The position numbers were made by a program, and so were the translations under genes. Shown here piece after piece: positions 45,177 to 56,439 of a DNA stretch of 64,000 nucleotides. The DNA is taken from positions 383,247 through 447,246 of the forward strand of contig JACFMQ010000004.1 in assembly GCA_019455325.1 (NCBI GenBank), written 5' to 3'. Positions within the stretch are counted from its first letter, which is position 1. Every line of letters starts with the position of its first letter. Source of the DNA: Rhodocyclaceae bacterium. GTDB lineage: Bacteria > Pseudomonadota > Gammaproteobacteria > Burkholderiales > Rhodocyclaceae. Below the pieces are notes generated by a model that was given only the letters and a program-made list of their open reading frames with translations, made no database searches and was not told the origin of the DNA.

Positions 45177-45361
45177 GATCGTTCTCCGCATTGTGTTCTG
45201 TCGGGGCGCCCGGCGGCCGGCGCCGGGCGAAGCGGAAAGCCTAGCCCCTGCCCGCTTTTTGGGCAAGGCCGGAAACCCCTGGCGGAACAGGCGTCTGCGG
45301 CATCGGCCCACAGCTTTTCCACAGGCTTGTCCAGCGATTCGGTGGACAGACGGCGGACGGC
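45177..45361. other. Intergenic region between qor and uvrD
   Basis: No gene is present. A GC-rich hairpin (CGCCCGGC...GCCGGGCG, 45207-45229) and a second short one around GCCCGCTTTTTGGGC near 45260 lie here. Neither has the T run expected of a terminator for the minus-strand uvrD. Confidence 0.35.
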
Positions 45362-47554
45362 TCAGGCCGGCGTCAGCCTGGCGTATTCGAGCGCCAGCCA
45401 CTTCATGCCGGCGTCCATGAAGTTCACCTGCACGCGCGCGTCGGCGCCGCGCCCCTCGGCGGCGATGATGACGCCCAGGCCGAACTTGGCGTGCTGCACG
45501 TTCATGCCGATGCGCAAGCCGTTCGGCAGACCGGCGGCATCCGCCGCAGAGGCCGACGACGACCGCGCCGCGCCGCCCCGGCCGCCGGCGCGCGGCGCTT
45601 CGTAGACCGGCTTGGCGACCGGGTTGATCCGGCGCAGCAGCTCGCCGGGAATCTCGTCGAAGAAGGACGAGGCCACGCAGTAGCGCGTCTGCCCGTGCAG
45701 CATGCGCGTCTGCGCCCAGGAGAGGTAGAGGCGCTGCCTGGCGCGCGTGACGGCGACGTACATCAGCCGGCGCTCCTCCTCCAGGCCCTCGCGCTCGGCG
45801 GCCGCGTTCTCGTGCGGGAACAGGCCCTGCTCCAGCCCGGACAGGAAGACAACGTCGAACTCCAGACCCTTGGCCGCGTGCACGGTCATCAGCTGCAGCG
45901 CCTCCTCGCCCTCGCCGGCCTGATGCTCGCCGGCTTCCAGCGAGGCGTGCGCGAGGAAGGCGGCGAGGTCGCCGGCCTCCTCGCGCGCCGCCAGATCGCC
46001 GCCGCTCTCCTCCTGCACGAAGTTCACGGCGGCGTTGATCAGTTCGTCGAGGTTGTCCAGGCGCTCCTGACCCTCCTTCTCGCCGAGGTAGTGCCGGCGC
46101 AGGCCGGAGACCTCGACGACGTGCTCGACCATCTCCGGCAGCGGCAGATTCGCGGTGTCGCGGCGCAGTTCCTCGATCAGCCGGACGAAGGCGCCGACCG
46201 ACGCACCGGCCTTGCCGGAGAGCGACGCAGCGGCGTTGTACAGGCTGGAATTGGCCTGGTGCGCGGCGGCCTGCAGGTGTTCCTGCGAGCGCGCGCCGAT
46301 GCCGCGCGCCGGGAAATTGACGACGCGGGCGAAGGCCGTGTCGTCGTCCGGGTTGGCGATCAGCCGCAGGTAGGCGAGCGCGTGCTTGATCTCCTGCCGC
46401 TCGAAGAAGCGCAGGCCGCCGTAGACGCGGTACGGGACGCCGGCGGTGAACAACTGGTGTTCGAGCACGCGCGACTGTGCGTTCGAGCGGTAGAGCAACG
46501 CGATCTGGCTGCGCGGCACGCCGTCGCGGATCAGCTCGCGCGTTTCGTCCACGATGAAGCGCGCCTCGTCGAGGTCGGAGAACCCCTCGAAGACGCGGAT
46601 CGGCTCGCCGGCGCCGGCGTCGGTCCACAGGTTTTTCCCCAGCCGCCCGCGGTTGTGCTTGATGATCGCATTCGCCGCTTCCAGGATGTTGCCGTGCGAG
46701 CGGTAGTTCTGTTCGAGGCGGATCACCGAGTCGACGCGGAACTCGCGCTCGAAGTCGCGCATGTTGCCGACCTCGGCGCCGCGGAAGCGGTAGATCGACT
46801 GATCGTCGTCGCCGACGGCGAACAGTTTGGCGCCGTCCTCCGCGCCGTGGTCGGCGAGCAGCTTCAGCCACTTGTACTGCAGCACGTTGGTATCCTGGAA
46901 CTCGTCGACCAGGATGTGCCGGAAGCGCCGCTGGTAGTGCTGGCGCAGCGGTTCGTTGCGGGAAAGCAGCTCGTAGGTGCGCAGCAGCAGCTCGGCGAAG
47001 TCGACCACCCCCTCGCGCTGGCACTGCGCCTCGTACTCGGCGTAGAGCTCGACGCGGCGGCGCGTGTAGTCGTCGTAGACCTCGGCCTGCGCGGCGCGCA
47101 CGCCCTGCTCCTTGTGCGCGTTGAAGAAGTGGCACAGCTCGCGCGGCGGGAATTTCTCGTCGTCGACGTTGAGGTTCTTCAGCATCCGCTTCACCGCCGC
47201 CTGCTGGTCGCCGGAGTCGAGGATCTGGAAAAGCGCCGGCAGCCCGGCCTCCTTGTGGTGCGCGCGCAACAGCCGGTTGCACAGGCCGTGGAAGGTGCCG
47301 ATCCACATCGCGCGGACGTTCACCGGCAGCATCGCCGAGAGCCGCGCCTGCATCTCCTTCGCCGCCTTGTTCGTGAAGGTCACCGCCAGCACGCCCGAGG
47401 GCGCGACCTGCCCCGTCGACAGCAGCCAGGCAATGCGCGTAGTGAGCACTCGCGTCTTGCCGCTGCCGGCGCCGGCGAGGATGAGCGCGTGCTGCGGCGG
47501 CAGCGTGACGGCGGCGAGCTGCGGCGGGTTGAGGTTGGCGAGCAAATCTGACAT
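45362..47554 (-). CDS. uvrD: UvrD/Rep family DNA helicase (helicase II)
   Basis: 730 aa superfamily 1A helicase. Walker A AGAGSGKTRVLTTR (residue about 32), Walker B LVDEFQDTNVLQ, VGDDDQSIYRFRGAE, VRLEQNYRS-like motif IV and TVHAAKGLEFDVVFL motif V/VI are all present. The C-terminal about 60 residues contain the tudor-like end (GLRIGMNVQHAKFGLGVIIA) that binds RNA polymerase in UvrD/PcrA. Functions in nucleotide excision and mismatch repair. Confidence 0.96.
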   Translation of the reverse strand: MSDLLANLNPPQLAAVTLPPQHALILAGAGSGKTRVLTTRIAWLLSTGQVAPSGVLAVTFTNKAAKEMQARLSAMLPVNVRAMWIGTFHGLCNRLLRAHHKEAGLPALFQILDSGDQQAAVKRMLKNLNVDDEKFPPRELCHFFNAHKEQGVRAAQAEVYDDYTRRRVELYAEYEAQCQREGVVDFAELLLRTYELLSRNEPLRQHYQRRFRHILVDEFQDTNVLQYKWLKLLADHGAEDGAKLFAVGDDDQSIYRFRGAEVGNMRDFEREFRVDSVIRLEQNYRSHGNILEAANAIIKHNRGRLGKNLWTDAGAGEPIRVFEGFSDLDEARFIVDETRELIRDGVPRSQIALLYRSNAQSRVLEHQLFTAGVPYRVYGGLRFFERQEIKHALAYLRLIANPDDDTAFARVVNFPARGIGARSQEHLQAAAHQANSSLYNAAASLSGKAGASVGAFVRLIEELRRDTANLPLPEMVEHVVEVSGLRRHYLGEKEGQERLDNLDELINAAVNFVQEESGGDLAAREEAGDLAAFLAHASLEAGEHQAGEGEEALQLMTVHAAKGLEFDVVFLSGLEQGLFPHENAAAEREGLEEERRLMYVAVTRARQRLYLSWAQTRMLHGQTRYCVASSFFDEIPGELLRRINPVAKPVYEAPRAGGRGGAARSSSASAADAAGLPNGLRIGMNVQHAKFGLGVIIAAEGRGADARVQVNFMDAGMKWLALEYARLTPA

Positions 47555-47783
47555 GGATCAAGGGTTTCCGTTGGGGGCGCGCGGATTATAGCCGGCAGCC
47601 GGTCCGGACCCAGGGCCGGGCGATTTTTTTGGCGATGCACAAAAACCGGGCGACAAGCAATTGTGGAACTTTCTACGCTCTTGTCAGACAAACCATCGTA
47701 CAATTACGCTGCACCGCACAATTCCGTACCCACAAGGTACGGGAGAGAAATCTGGCCAACCGCCAGTCGATTGGAGAACTGCA

Positions 47784-48113
47784 ATGAAAGCACCGAAAAT
47801 TCTGCCCTGGATCGCCAAGCGCGCCGGCGTCAGCGAGGCCGTCGCGCTCAAGCTGTGGCGCCGCGCTGCCGGCGAGGCGGCGCTGATCGTCGGTAACCAC
47901 GACAGCTCCGAATTCTTCCGCCTCTCGGTCGAGCGCTTCATCAGCCTCGTCGAGACGGAGGCCGGCCGCTGCCCCCTGAGCGGCGCCACCGTCACCTGGA
48001 TGTGGCGCCATCAGGCGCGCATGGCCAGCCTGAGCCTGATCGCCGCCGAGAACACCTACCGCCTCTGGCGAAGCAACTGGGAAAGCTTCGTGAACGGCAA
48101 GAAGGCCGCCTGA
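47784..48113 (+). CDS. Conserved hypothetical protein
   Basis: 109 aa, mostly alpha-helical, no signal peptide or TM. Notable features are PWIAKRAGVSEAVALKLWRR at the N-terminus, which resembles a helix-turn-helix-like start, and MWRHQARMASLSLIAAENTY. It is preceded by a TGGAG site. I do not recognise a function. A TACAAT at 47698 could be its -10. It is separate from leuS by 206 bp. Confidence 0.75.
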   Translation: MKAPKILPWIAKRAGVSEAVALKLWRRAAGEAALIVGNHDSSEFFRLSVERFISLVETEAGRCPLSGATVTWMWRHQARMASLSLIAAENTYRLWRSNWESFVNGKKAA

Positions 48114-48278
48114 CCGGGACCTTCCCGGCCAGGCGCCCCGTTCCAACGCCTCGCCGGCTCCGGACCGCAGAACCGGAGCCGGGCGCGCGTTTCTTCGCTT
48201 TCGCCCCCACCCCTTTCCGACCGTTTCTCCTCGCTCCGGCGGCCGCCGGGCGGCAAGCGCCGCCGCCGGGCAAGGGCG

Positions 48279-50944
<2,666 letters not shown>

Positions 50945-50953
50945 GGATCGCCC

Positions 50954-51457
50954 ATGCGCGCCGCCATCGCCCTCCTCGTCGCCACGCTGCTGCTTGCGGC
51001 CTGCGGCTTCCAGTTGCGCGGCGCCTACGCGCTGCCCTACGAGAGCCTGCACATCGGCCTGCCCGACACCTCGGTGATCGGCGCCGGCCTGAAGCGGCAG
51101 ATTCTCGCCGGCGGCGGTACGCGCCTGGCCGAGACGCCGGCGGCGGCACAGGGCACGCTGGTCCAGAGCGCGGAGGTGCGCGAGCGGCAGATCCTGTCGC
51201 TGAGCACGGCCGGCCGCGTCCGCGAAGTCCGCCTGCACTACCGCTTCGCCTACCGCGTCGTCGACGCGAAGGGCCGCGACCTGGTGCCGATCACCGGCAT
51301 CGAGCTGACCCGCGACCTGACCTACGACGACTCGGCGGTGCTCGCCAAGGAGCAGGAAGAGGTCATCCTCTGGCGCGACATGGAGAGCGACCTCGTGCAG
51401 CAGTTGCTGCGCCGGCTGGCGACGGTGAAGCCGGTGTTCCCGAAGGACGAGGACTAG
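50954..51457 (+). CDS. lptE: LPS assembly lipoprotein LptE
   Basis: 167 aa. Lipoprotein signal with lipobox LLAACGFQLRG. LptE plugs the LptD barrel and helps insert LPS in the outer membrane. LPSEYELL-like C-terminal features and the leuS/holA context support the call. It starts 9 bp after leuS. Confidence 0.93.
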   Translation: MRAAIALLVATLLLAACGFQLRGAYALPYESLHIGLPDTSVIGAGLKRQILAGGGTRLAETPAAAQGTLVQSAEVRERQILSLSTAGRVREVRLHYRFAYRVVDAKGRDLVPITGIELTRDLTYDDSAVLAKEQEEVILWRDMESDLVQQLLRRLATVKPVFPKDED

Positions 51458-51507
51458 GGCGATGCAGCGCAGCCTCCGCCCGTCGCCGGCCCGGCGGGAG
51501 TCCTGAC

Positions 51508-52518
51508 GTGCAGCTCAAGGGCGAGCAGCTCGACGCCCATCTCGCCGGCCCGCTGAAGCCGGTCTACGTCGTCTGGGGCGATGAGCCGCTGCTGGTCATC
51601 GAGGCCGCCGACGCGATCCGCGCCGCCGCCCGCCGGCAGGGCTTCGACGAGCGCGAGGTGCTCACCGCGCTCGCCGGCTTCGACTGGAACCAGCTCCTGC
51701 AGGCCGCCGGCAACCTGTCGCTGTTCGGCGGCAGGAAGCTCATCGACCTGCGCATCCCGACCGGCAAGCCGGGCCGCGAGGGCGGCGCCGTGCTGCAGGA
51801 ATACTGCGCGCGCAGCGGCCCGGACACCCTCCTGCTGGTGACGCTGCCGGCGCTCGACTGGAGGGACGAGAAGGCCGCCTGGCTGACCGCCCTCGGCAAC
51901 GCCGGCGCCGCGATCAAGCTCGCCGCGCCGGCGCTCGCCGAACTGCCGGGCTGGATCGCCGAGCGCCTGCGCCGCCAGGAACAGAGCGCCGACAAGGAGG
52001 CGCTCACCTTCATCGCCGAACGCGTCGAGGGCAACCTGCTCGCAGCGCAGCAGGAGATCAGGAAGCTCGGCCTGCTCTACCCGAAGGGCCGGCTGACGCT
52101 GGCGCAGGTCGGCGAGGCCGTGCTCGACGTCGCCCGCTTCGACCTCGACGGCCTGCGCGAGGCGCTGCTCGCCGGCGACGTCGCGCGCCTGGCGCGCACG
52201 CTGGACGGGCTGCGCCAGGAGGGTGAGGCGCCGCCGCTGGTGCTCTGGGCGATCACCGAGGAAGTGCGCGCGCTGGCGCAGATCCGCAGCGGCCTCGCCG
52301 AAGGGCTGCCGCTCGACGGACTGCTGCGCGACGCGCGCGTCTGGGGGTTACGTCAAGGCTTGATGAAAAAGGCGGTGGGGCGGCTGAGCCTGGAACAGGC
52401 TCGGGAGGCGCTGGCGCAGGCCGGCCGGCTGGACCGCATGATCAAGGGGCTCGCCGCCGGCGACGTCTGGAACGAATTCCTCCGCCTCGGCCTCGGGCTG
52501 GCCGCCGCGACCCGCTGA
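51508..52518 (+). CDS. holA: DNA polymerase III subunit delta
   Basis: 336 aa from GTG 51508. PVYVVWGDEPLLVIEAADAI is the typical delta N-terminus, followed by LTALAGFDWNQLLQAAGNLS and LFGGRKLIDLRI of the clamp-loader subunit. C-terminal helical collar domain ends LRLGLGLAA. It opens the beta clamp in the clamp-loader complex. The gap to lptE is 50 bp. Confidence 0.95.
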   Translation: MQLKGEQLDAHLAGPLKPVYVVWGDEPLLVIEAADAIRAAARRQGFDEREVLTALAGFDWNQLLQAAGNLSLFGGRKLIDLRIPTGKPGREGGAVLQEYCARSGPDTLLLVTLPALDWRDEKAAWLTALGNAGAAIKLAAPALAELPGWIAERLRRQEQSADKEALTFIAERVEGNLLAAQQEIRKLGLLYPKGRLTLAQVGEAVLDVARFDLDGLREALLAGDVARLARTLDGLRQEGEAPPLVLWAITEEVRALAQIRSGLAEGLPLDGLLRDARVWGLRQGLMKKAVGRLSLEQAREALAQAGRLDRMIKGLAAGDVWNEFLRLGLGLAAATR

Positions 52519-52538
52519 ACCGGCAACGACGCGGGATC

Positions 52539-52790
52539 TCAAGTCCCGGTGCGCGCCGCCGACGAATCGTCTTCCGGGTCGTCGGCCTCGAGGGATTCCC
52601 AGGCGCAGTTGTGCAACGAACGCACGTCGCGCAAGGCGTCGCACTCCGCTTCCCGCACCAGACATTCGCCCCGGCATTCCTCGGCGACGACCACCAGGTT
52701 GAGTTCCTCGTCAACGTGGCGCTCCCCGTCCCAGTAGCTGCAGGTCGCGCAGACCTTCACCTCGGCGGGGAGAATGAGCTTCTTTTCCAT
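52539..52790 (-). CDS. Small conserved cysteine-rich protein
   Basis: 83 aa. [14 protein letters not shown] gives a Cys-x2-Cys, and [14 protein letters not shown] adds further cysteines, with a final NCAWE. Acidic C-terminus. It may bind a metal. It is divergent from proA and convergent with holA. Function unknown. Confidence 0.65.
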   Translation of the reverse strand: MEKKLILPAEVKVCATCSYWDGERHVDEELNLVVVAEECRGECLVREAECDALRDVRSLHNCAWESLEADDPEDDSSAARTGT

Positions 52791-52872
52791 CTTCGATACT
52801 CTCCGACTTTCGCGTGAGAGTTTAATCCAGGCAAAGAGTTCCGTTGCGATTCTTTCTGCCGGGGCCGGCGGC

Positions 52873-52878
52873 TATAAT
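52873..52878 (+). promoter_or_regulatory. Promoter -10 before proA
   Basis: TATAAT 31 bp before the proA start, in GGCTATAATCCTCG. No -35 with good spacing was found. Confidence 0.5.
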
Positions 52879-52908
52879 CCTCGCTCCCTTCGACGAAGAC
52901 GCAAGATC

Positions 52909-54165
52909 ATGGACATACGGGAGTACATGCAGACCGTCGGCCGCCAGGCGCGCGAAGCCTCGCGCGCCGCCGCCCGCGCCGACACCGGCCAGAAGAACCG
53001 TGCGCTCGCCGCCATTGCCGCCGCTATCCGCCGCGACGCCGCCCTGCTGCTGGCCGCCAACCGCGAGGACCTGGAGGCCGCCCGCGCCGCCGGCCTGGAG
53101 CCGGCGATGCTCGACCGTCTGACGCTCTCCGAGAAGGGCGTCGCGGCCATGGCCGAGGGCGTCGAGCAGGTGGCCGCGCTGCCCGACCCGGTCGGCGAGA
53201 TCGCCGACGTCCGCTTCCGTCCCTCCGGCATCCAGGTCGGCCGCATGCGCGTGCCGCTCGGCGTCGTCGGCATCATCTACGAGGCGCGGCCGAACGTGAC
53301 CGCGGACGCCGCGGCGCTGTGCCTGAAGTCGGGCAACGCGGCGATCCTGCGCGGCGGCTCGGAGGCGATCCGCAGCAACCGCGCCATCGCCGCCTGCGTG
53401 CGCGAGGGGCTCTCTGCCGCCGGCCTGCCGGACACCGTCGTGCAGGTCATCGACACCACCGACCGCGCCGCGGTCGGCGAGTTGATCACCATGCGCGAGT
53501 ACGTCGACGTGATCGTGCCGCGCGGCGGCAAGGGCCTGATCTCGCGGCTCCTGGCCGAAGCGCGCGTGCCGATGATCCAGCACCTCGACGGCAACTGCCA
53601 CGTTTACCTCGACGACGCGGCCGACGCGGCGAAGGCGCTGAAGATCGTCGAGAACGCCAAGACGCAGCGCTACGGCACCTGCAACACCGCCGAGTCGCTG
53701 CTCGTCGCGCGCGGCCGCGCCGCCGAGCTGCTGCCGCCGATCGCCGCCATGCTGACGGCCAAGGGCGTCGAGATCCGCGGCTGCGCGGAGACGCAGGCGC
53801 TGCTGCCGGCGGCCAAGGCGGCGACGGAAGAGGACTACCGCACCGAGTACCTGGCGCCGATCATCTCGGTGAAGGTCGTCGCCGGCCTCGACGAGGCGAT
53901 CGCGCACATCAACCGCTACTCGTCACAGCACACCGAGGCGATCGTCAGCGAGAGCTGGCCGGCGGCGCTGCGCTTCCTGCGCGAGGTCGATTCCTCGTCG
54001 GTGATGGTCAACGCCTCGACGCGCTTCGCCGACGGCTTCGAATACGGGCTGGGCGCCGAGATCGGCATCTCCACCGACAAGATCCACGCGCGCGGGCCGG
54101 TCGGTCTGGAAGGGCTGACCAGCCAGAAGTGGATCGTGCTCGGCGACGGCCACGTGCGCGGCTGA
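52909..54165 (+). CDS. proA: Gamma-glutamyl phosphate reductase
   Basis: 418 aa aldehyde-dehydrogenase-like enzyme for the second step of proline synthesis. [20 protein letters not shown] and [16 protein letters not shown] line the cofactor site. The catalytic Cys lies in [13 protein letters not shown] (about residue 260). The C-terminal [15 protein letters not shown] is a ProA signature. No proB nearby. Confidence 0.97.
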   Translation: MDIREYMQTVGRQAREASRAAARADTGQKNRALAAIAAAIRRDAALLLAANREDLEAARAAGLEPAMLDRLTLSEKGVAAMAEGVEQVAALPDPVGEIADVRFRPSGIQVGRMRVPLGVVGIIYEARPNVTADAAALCLKSGNAAILRGGSEAIRSNRAIAACVREGLSAAGLPDTVVQVIDTTDRAAVGELITMREYVDVIVPRGGKGLISRLLAEARVPMIQHLDGNCHVYLDDAADAAKALKIVENAKTQRYGTCNTAESLLVARGRAAELLPPIAAMLTAKGVEIRGCAETQALLPAAKAATEEDYRTEYLAPIISVKVVAGLDEAIAHINRYSSQHTEAIVSESWPAALRFLREVDSSSVMVNASTRFADGFEYGLGAEIGISTDKIHARGPVGLEGLTSQKWIVLGDGHVRG

Positions 54166-54288
54166 ACCGCCCCGGCCCGCGCCCTGGCGCCGGGCCGGCC
54201 GCCCCCTACCTCGATGCGCCGGCGATGTGGCAAACTGGCCGCGCCGGCTGGATCGCCGGCCGGCAAAACCATAAATCGAGGAGACAGC

Positions 54289-54876
54289 ATGAAACACACC
54301 CGCCGCGCGGCCTTCGCCGCGTTCGCCGCCATTGCGGCGCTCGCCTTCAACCCCGCCCGCGCCATCGAAGTCGACGGCTACCGCTTCGACGACACGCTCA
54401 AGCTCGGCAACGCCGATCTGGTGGCCAACGGCGCCGGCATCCGCTCGAAGTTCGGCCGCCGCTACGCGATGGCGCTCTACCTGCCGGCGAAGAGCGACGA
54501 CGCGAAGGCGGTGCTGGCGACGAAGGGGCCGAAGCGCATCGCCATCACGCTGATCCGCGACGTGGACGGCGACACCTTCGCCGACGCCGTCAGCAAGGGG
54601 ATCAACAACAACAGCAGCGACGCCGAGAAGGCGGCCCTGAAGGAGCGCGTCAGGCAGCTCGCCGCCACGGTCACCGCGCTCGGCGAAATCAAGGCCGGCG
54701 CCAGCATCGTCTTCGACTGGCTGCCGGAACGCGGCACGGTGCTGACGATCAACGGCCAGCAGAAGGGCGGCGACATCGCCGGCGAGGATTTCTACGCCGC
54801 GCTGCTCAAGGTCTGGCTCGGCGACGACCCGGTGCAGAACGACCTCAAGCGCGGCCTGCTCGGCAAGGCCGGCTGA
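54289..54876 (+). CDS. Exported chalcone-isomerase-like domain protein
   Basis: 195 aa. Signal peptide (AAIAALAFNPARA then IEVDGYRF) and a chalcone-isomerase-like fold core (NGAGIRSKFGRRYAMALYLP, GEIKAGASIVFDWLPERGTV). Such periplasmic proteins are common in Betaproteobacteria, and their activity is unknown. A GAGGAGA ribosome site precedes ATG 54289. A GC-rich hairpin follows at 54885. Confidence 0.88.
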   Translation: MKHTRRAAFAAFAAIAALAFNPARAIEVDGYRFDDTLKLGNADLVANGAGIRSKFGRRYAMALYLPAKSDDAKAVLATKGPKRIAITLIRDVDGDTFADAVSKGINNNSSDAEKAALKERVRQLAATVTALGEIKAGASIVFDWLPERGTVLTINGQQKGGDIAGEDFYAALLKVWLGDDPVQNDLKRGLLGKAG

Positions 54877-54884
54877 TCCGCCGG

Positions 54885-54912
54885 ACGGGGCCCGTCGCGC
54901 ACGGGCCCCCGT
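54885..54912 (+). terminator. Possible hairpin terminator without strong T run
   Basis: GGGGCCCGT and ACGGGCCCC form a 9-bp perfect stem around CGCGC. No uridine run follows, so intrinsic termination would be weak. Confidence 0.35.
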
Positions 54913-54988
54913 CGCATGCGCAGCGGCTGACCTGCACGCCGGAATGGAGGAAAATCCGGACGACGACCCGCCGCCCCGGAGATTCCCC

Positions 54989-55462
54989 ATGACCCGAAGA
55001 GACTACGACGCCATCCTCGCCGCGCCCGGCTTCGCGCTCGGCGTCCGCTGCGCCGGCGCCGACTGGATCGAGGAGATCGAATTCCTGCCGCCGCAAGCCG
55101 GACGGGCCGCGCGCACGCCGCTCGCCGCCGAGGCCGCGCGCCAGTTGGCGGCCTGGCTGGACGACCCGGACTTCGCCTTCGGCCTGCCGCTGAAGCCGTC
55201 CGGAACGCCCTTCCAGCGCCGCGTCTGGGAGCAGATCTCGGCCATCCCGTGCGGCGCCACGCGCACCTACGGCGACATCGCCCGCGCGCTGCACAACGCG
55301 CCGCGCGCCGTCGGCCAGGCCTGCGGCGCCAATCCGTTCCCGCTGGTCATTCCCTGCCACCGCGTGATCGCCGCCAACGGCGGCCTCGGCGGCTTCGACC
55401 GCCACGGCGGCGGCTTCCTGCTCGACGTCAAGCGCTGGCTGCTGGCGCACGAGCGGCGATGA
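54989..55462 (+). CDS. ogt: Methylated-DNA-protein cysteine methyltransferase
   Basis: 157 aa from ATG 54989 (54944 would add 15 residues). The active-site Cys is in NPFPLVIPCHRVIAANGGLG and the helix-turn-helix in TRTYGDIARALHNAPRAVGQ. It repairs O6-alkylguanine. Its stop overlaps the start of the recombinase gene (ATGA). Confidence 0.93.
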   Translation: MTRRDYDAILAAPGFALGVRCAGADWIEEIEFLPPQAGRAARTPLAAEAARQLAAWLDDPDFAFGLPLKPSGTPFQRRVWEQISAIPCGATRTYGDIARALHNAPRAVGQACGANPFPLVIPCHRVIAANGGLGGFDRHGGGFLLDVKRWLLAHERR

Positions 55463-56382
55463 GCAAGGCGCCGCCGGCCGCGCTGGCGGCCGCCGACGCC
55501 GCCGAGATCGACGCCTTCTGCGACGCGGTCTGGCTGGAGGACGGCCTGGCGCGCGCCTCGCTCGCCAGCTACCGCAGCGACCTCGCCCGCTTCGCGCGCT
55601 GGCTGGCCGTGGCCGGCCGGCCCGGACTGGCCGCGGCCAAGGAAGACGCGGTGCAGGGCTACGTCGCCGAACTCGCGCGGCAGATGCGCCTCGCCTCGCA
55701 GGCCCGCCATCTGTCGACGCTGCGCCGCTACTACCGCTGGCTGCTCGTCGAGCGGCGCATCGCCGAGGACCCGACGCGGCGCATCGCCAACCCGGTGCGC
55801 CCGGCGCGCCTGCCGAAGCCGCTGAGCGAGGCGCAGGTCGAGGCGCTGCTCGCCGCGCCGGACGCCGCCCTGCCGCTCGGCCTGCGCGACCGGGCCATGC
55901 TGGAAACGCTCTACGCCACCGGCCTGCGCGTTTCCGAACTGGTCGGACTGAAGCTGCACGAGCTGAGCCTCGACATGGGCCTGGTCCGCGTCTTCGGCAA
56001 GGGCGGCAAGGAGCGCCTGGTGCCGCTCGGCGAGGAGGCCGTCGCCTGGCTCCGGCGCTACCTCGGCGAGGGCCGGCCGGCGCTGCTCGACGGCCGGCAG
56101 TGCGACGCGGTCTTCGTCACCGCGCGCGCGGCGGCGATGACGCGGCAGATGTTCTGGCACCTGATCAAGCGCCACGCGCGCACCGCCGGCCTCGACGCCG
56201 GCAGCCTGTCGCCGCACACGCTGCGCCACGCCTTCGCCACGCACCTGCTCAACCACGGCGCCGACCTGCGCGTCGTGCAGTTGCTGCTCGGCCACGCCGA
56301 CATCACCACCACGCAGATCTACACGCACGTCGCCCGCGAACGGCTGAAGACCCTGCACGCCGCCCACCACCCGCGCGGCTGA
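55459..56382 (+). CDS. xerD: Tyrosine recombinase XerD
   Basis: 307 aa. N-terminal core-binding SAM-like domain, then the catalytic domain with Arg in YATGLRVSELVGLKL, Lys in GKGGKERLVPLG, His-x-x-Arg in SPHTLRHAFATHLLNHGADL, and Tyr in TTTQIYTHVARERL. Resolves chromosome dimers at dif with XerC. XerD rather than XerC is chosen on the HAFATHLLNHGADLRVVQ pattern. Confidence 0.9.
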   Translation: MSKAPPAALAAADAAEIDAFCDAVWLEDGLARASLASYRSDLARFARWLAVAGRPGLAAAKEDAVQGYVAELARQMRLASQARHLSTLRRYYRWLLVERRIAEDPTRRIANPVRPARLPKPLSEAQVEALLAAPDAALPLGLRDRAMLETLYATGLRVSELVGLKLHELSLDMGLVRVFGKGGKERLVPLGEEAVAWLRRYLGEGRPALLDGRQCDAVFVTARAAAMTRQMFWHLIKRHARTAGLDAGSLSPHTLRHAFATHLLNHGADLRVVQLLLGHADITTTQIYTHVARERLKTLHAAHHPRG

Positions 56383-56439
56383 ACGCGCCCGGCCGGCCGG
56401 CGGTGCTATCCTGTGCACCGATTCTTACGTCATGAAGCG

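Noticed and set aside
45305-45345. TTTTCCACAGG similar to a DnaA box near 45314
   Set aside because: A single imperfect copy with no AT-rich region, dnaA or dnaN nearby does not support an origin.
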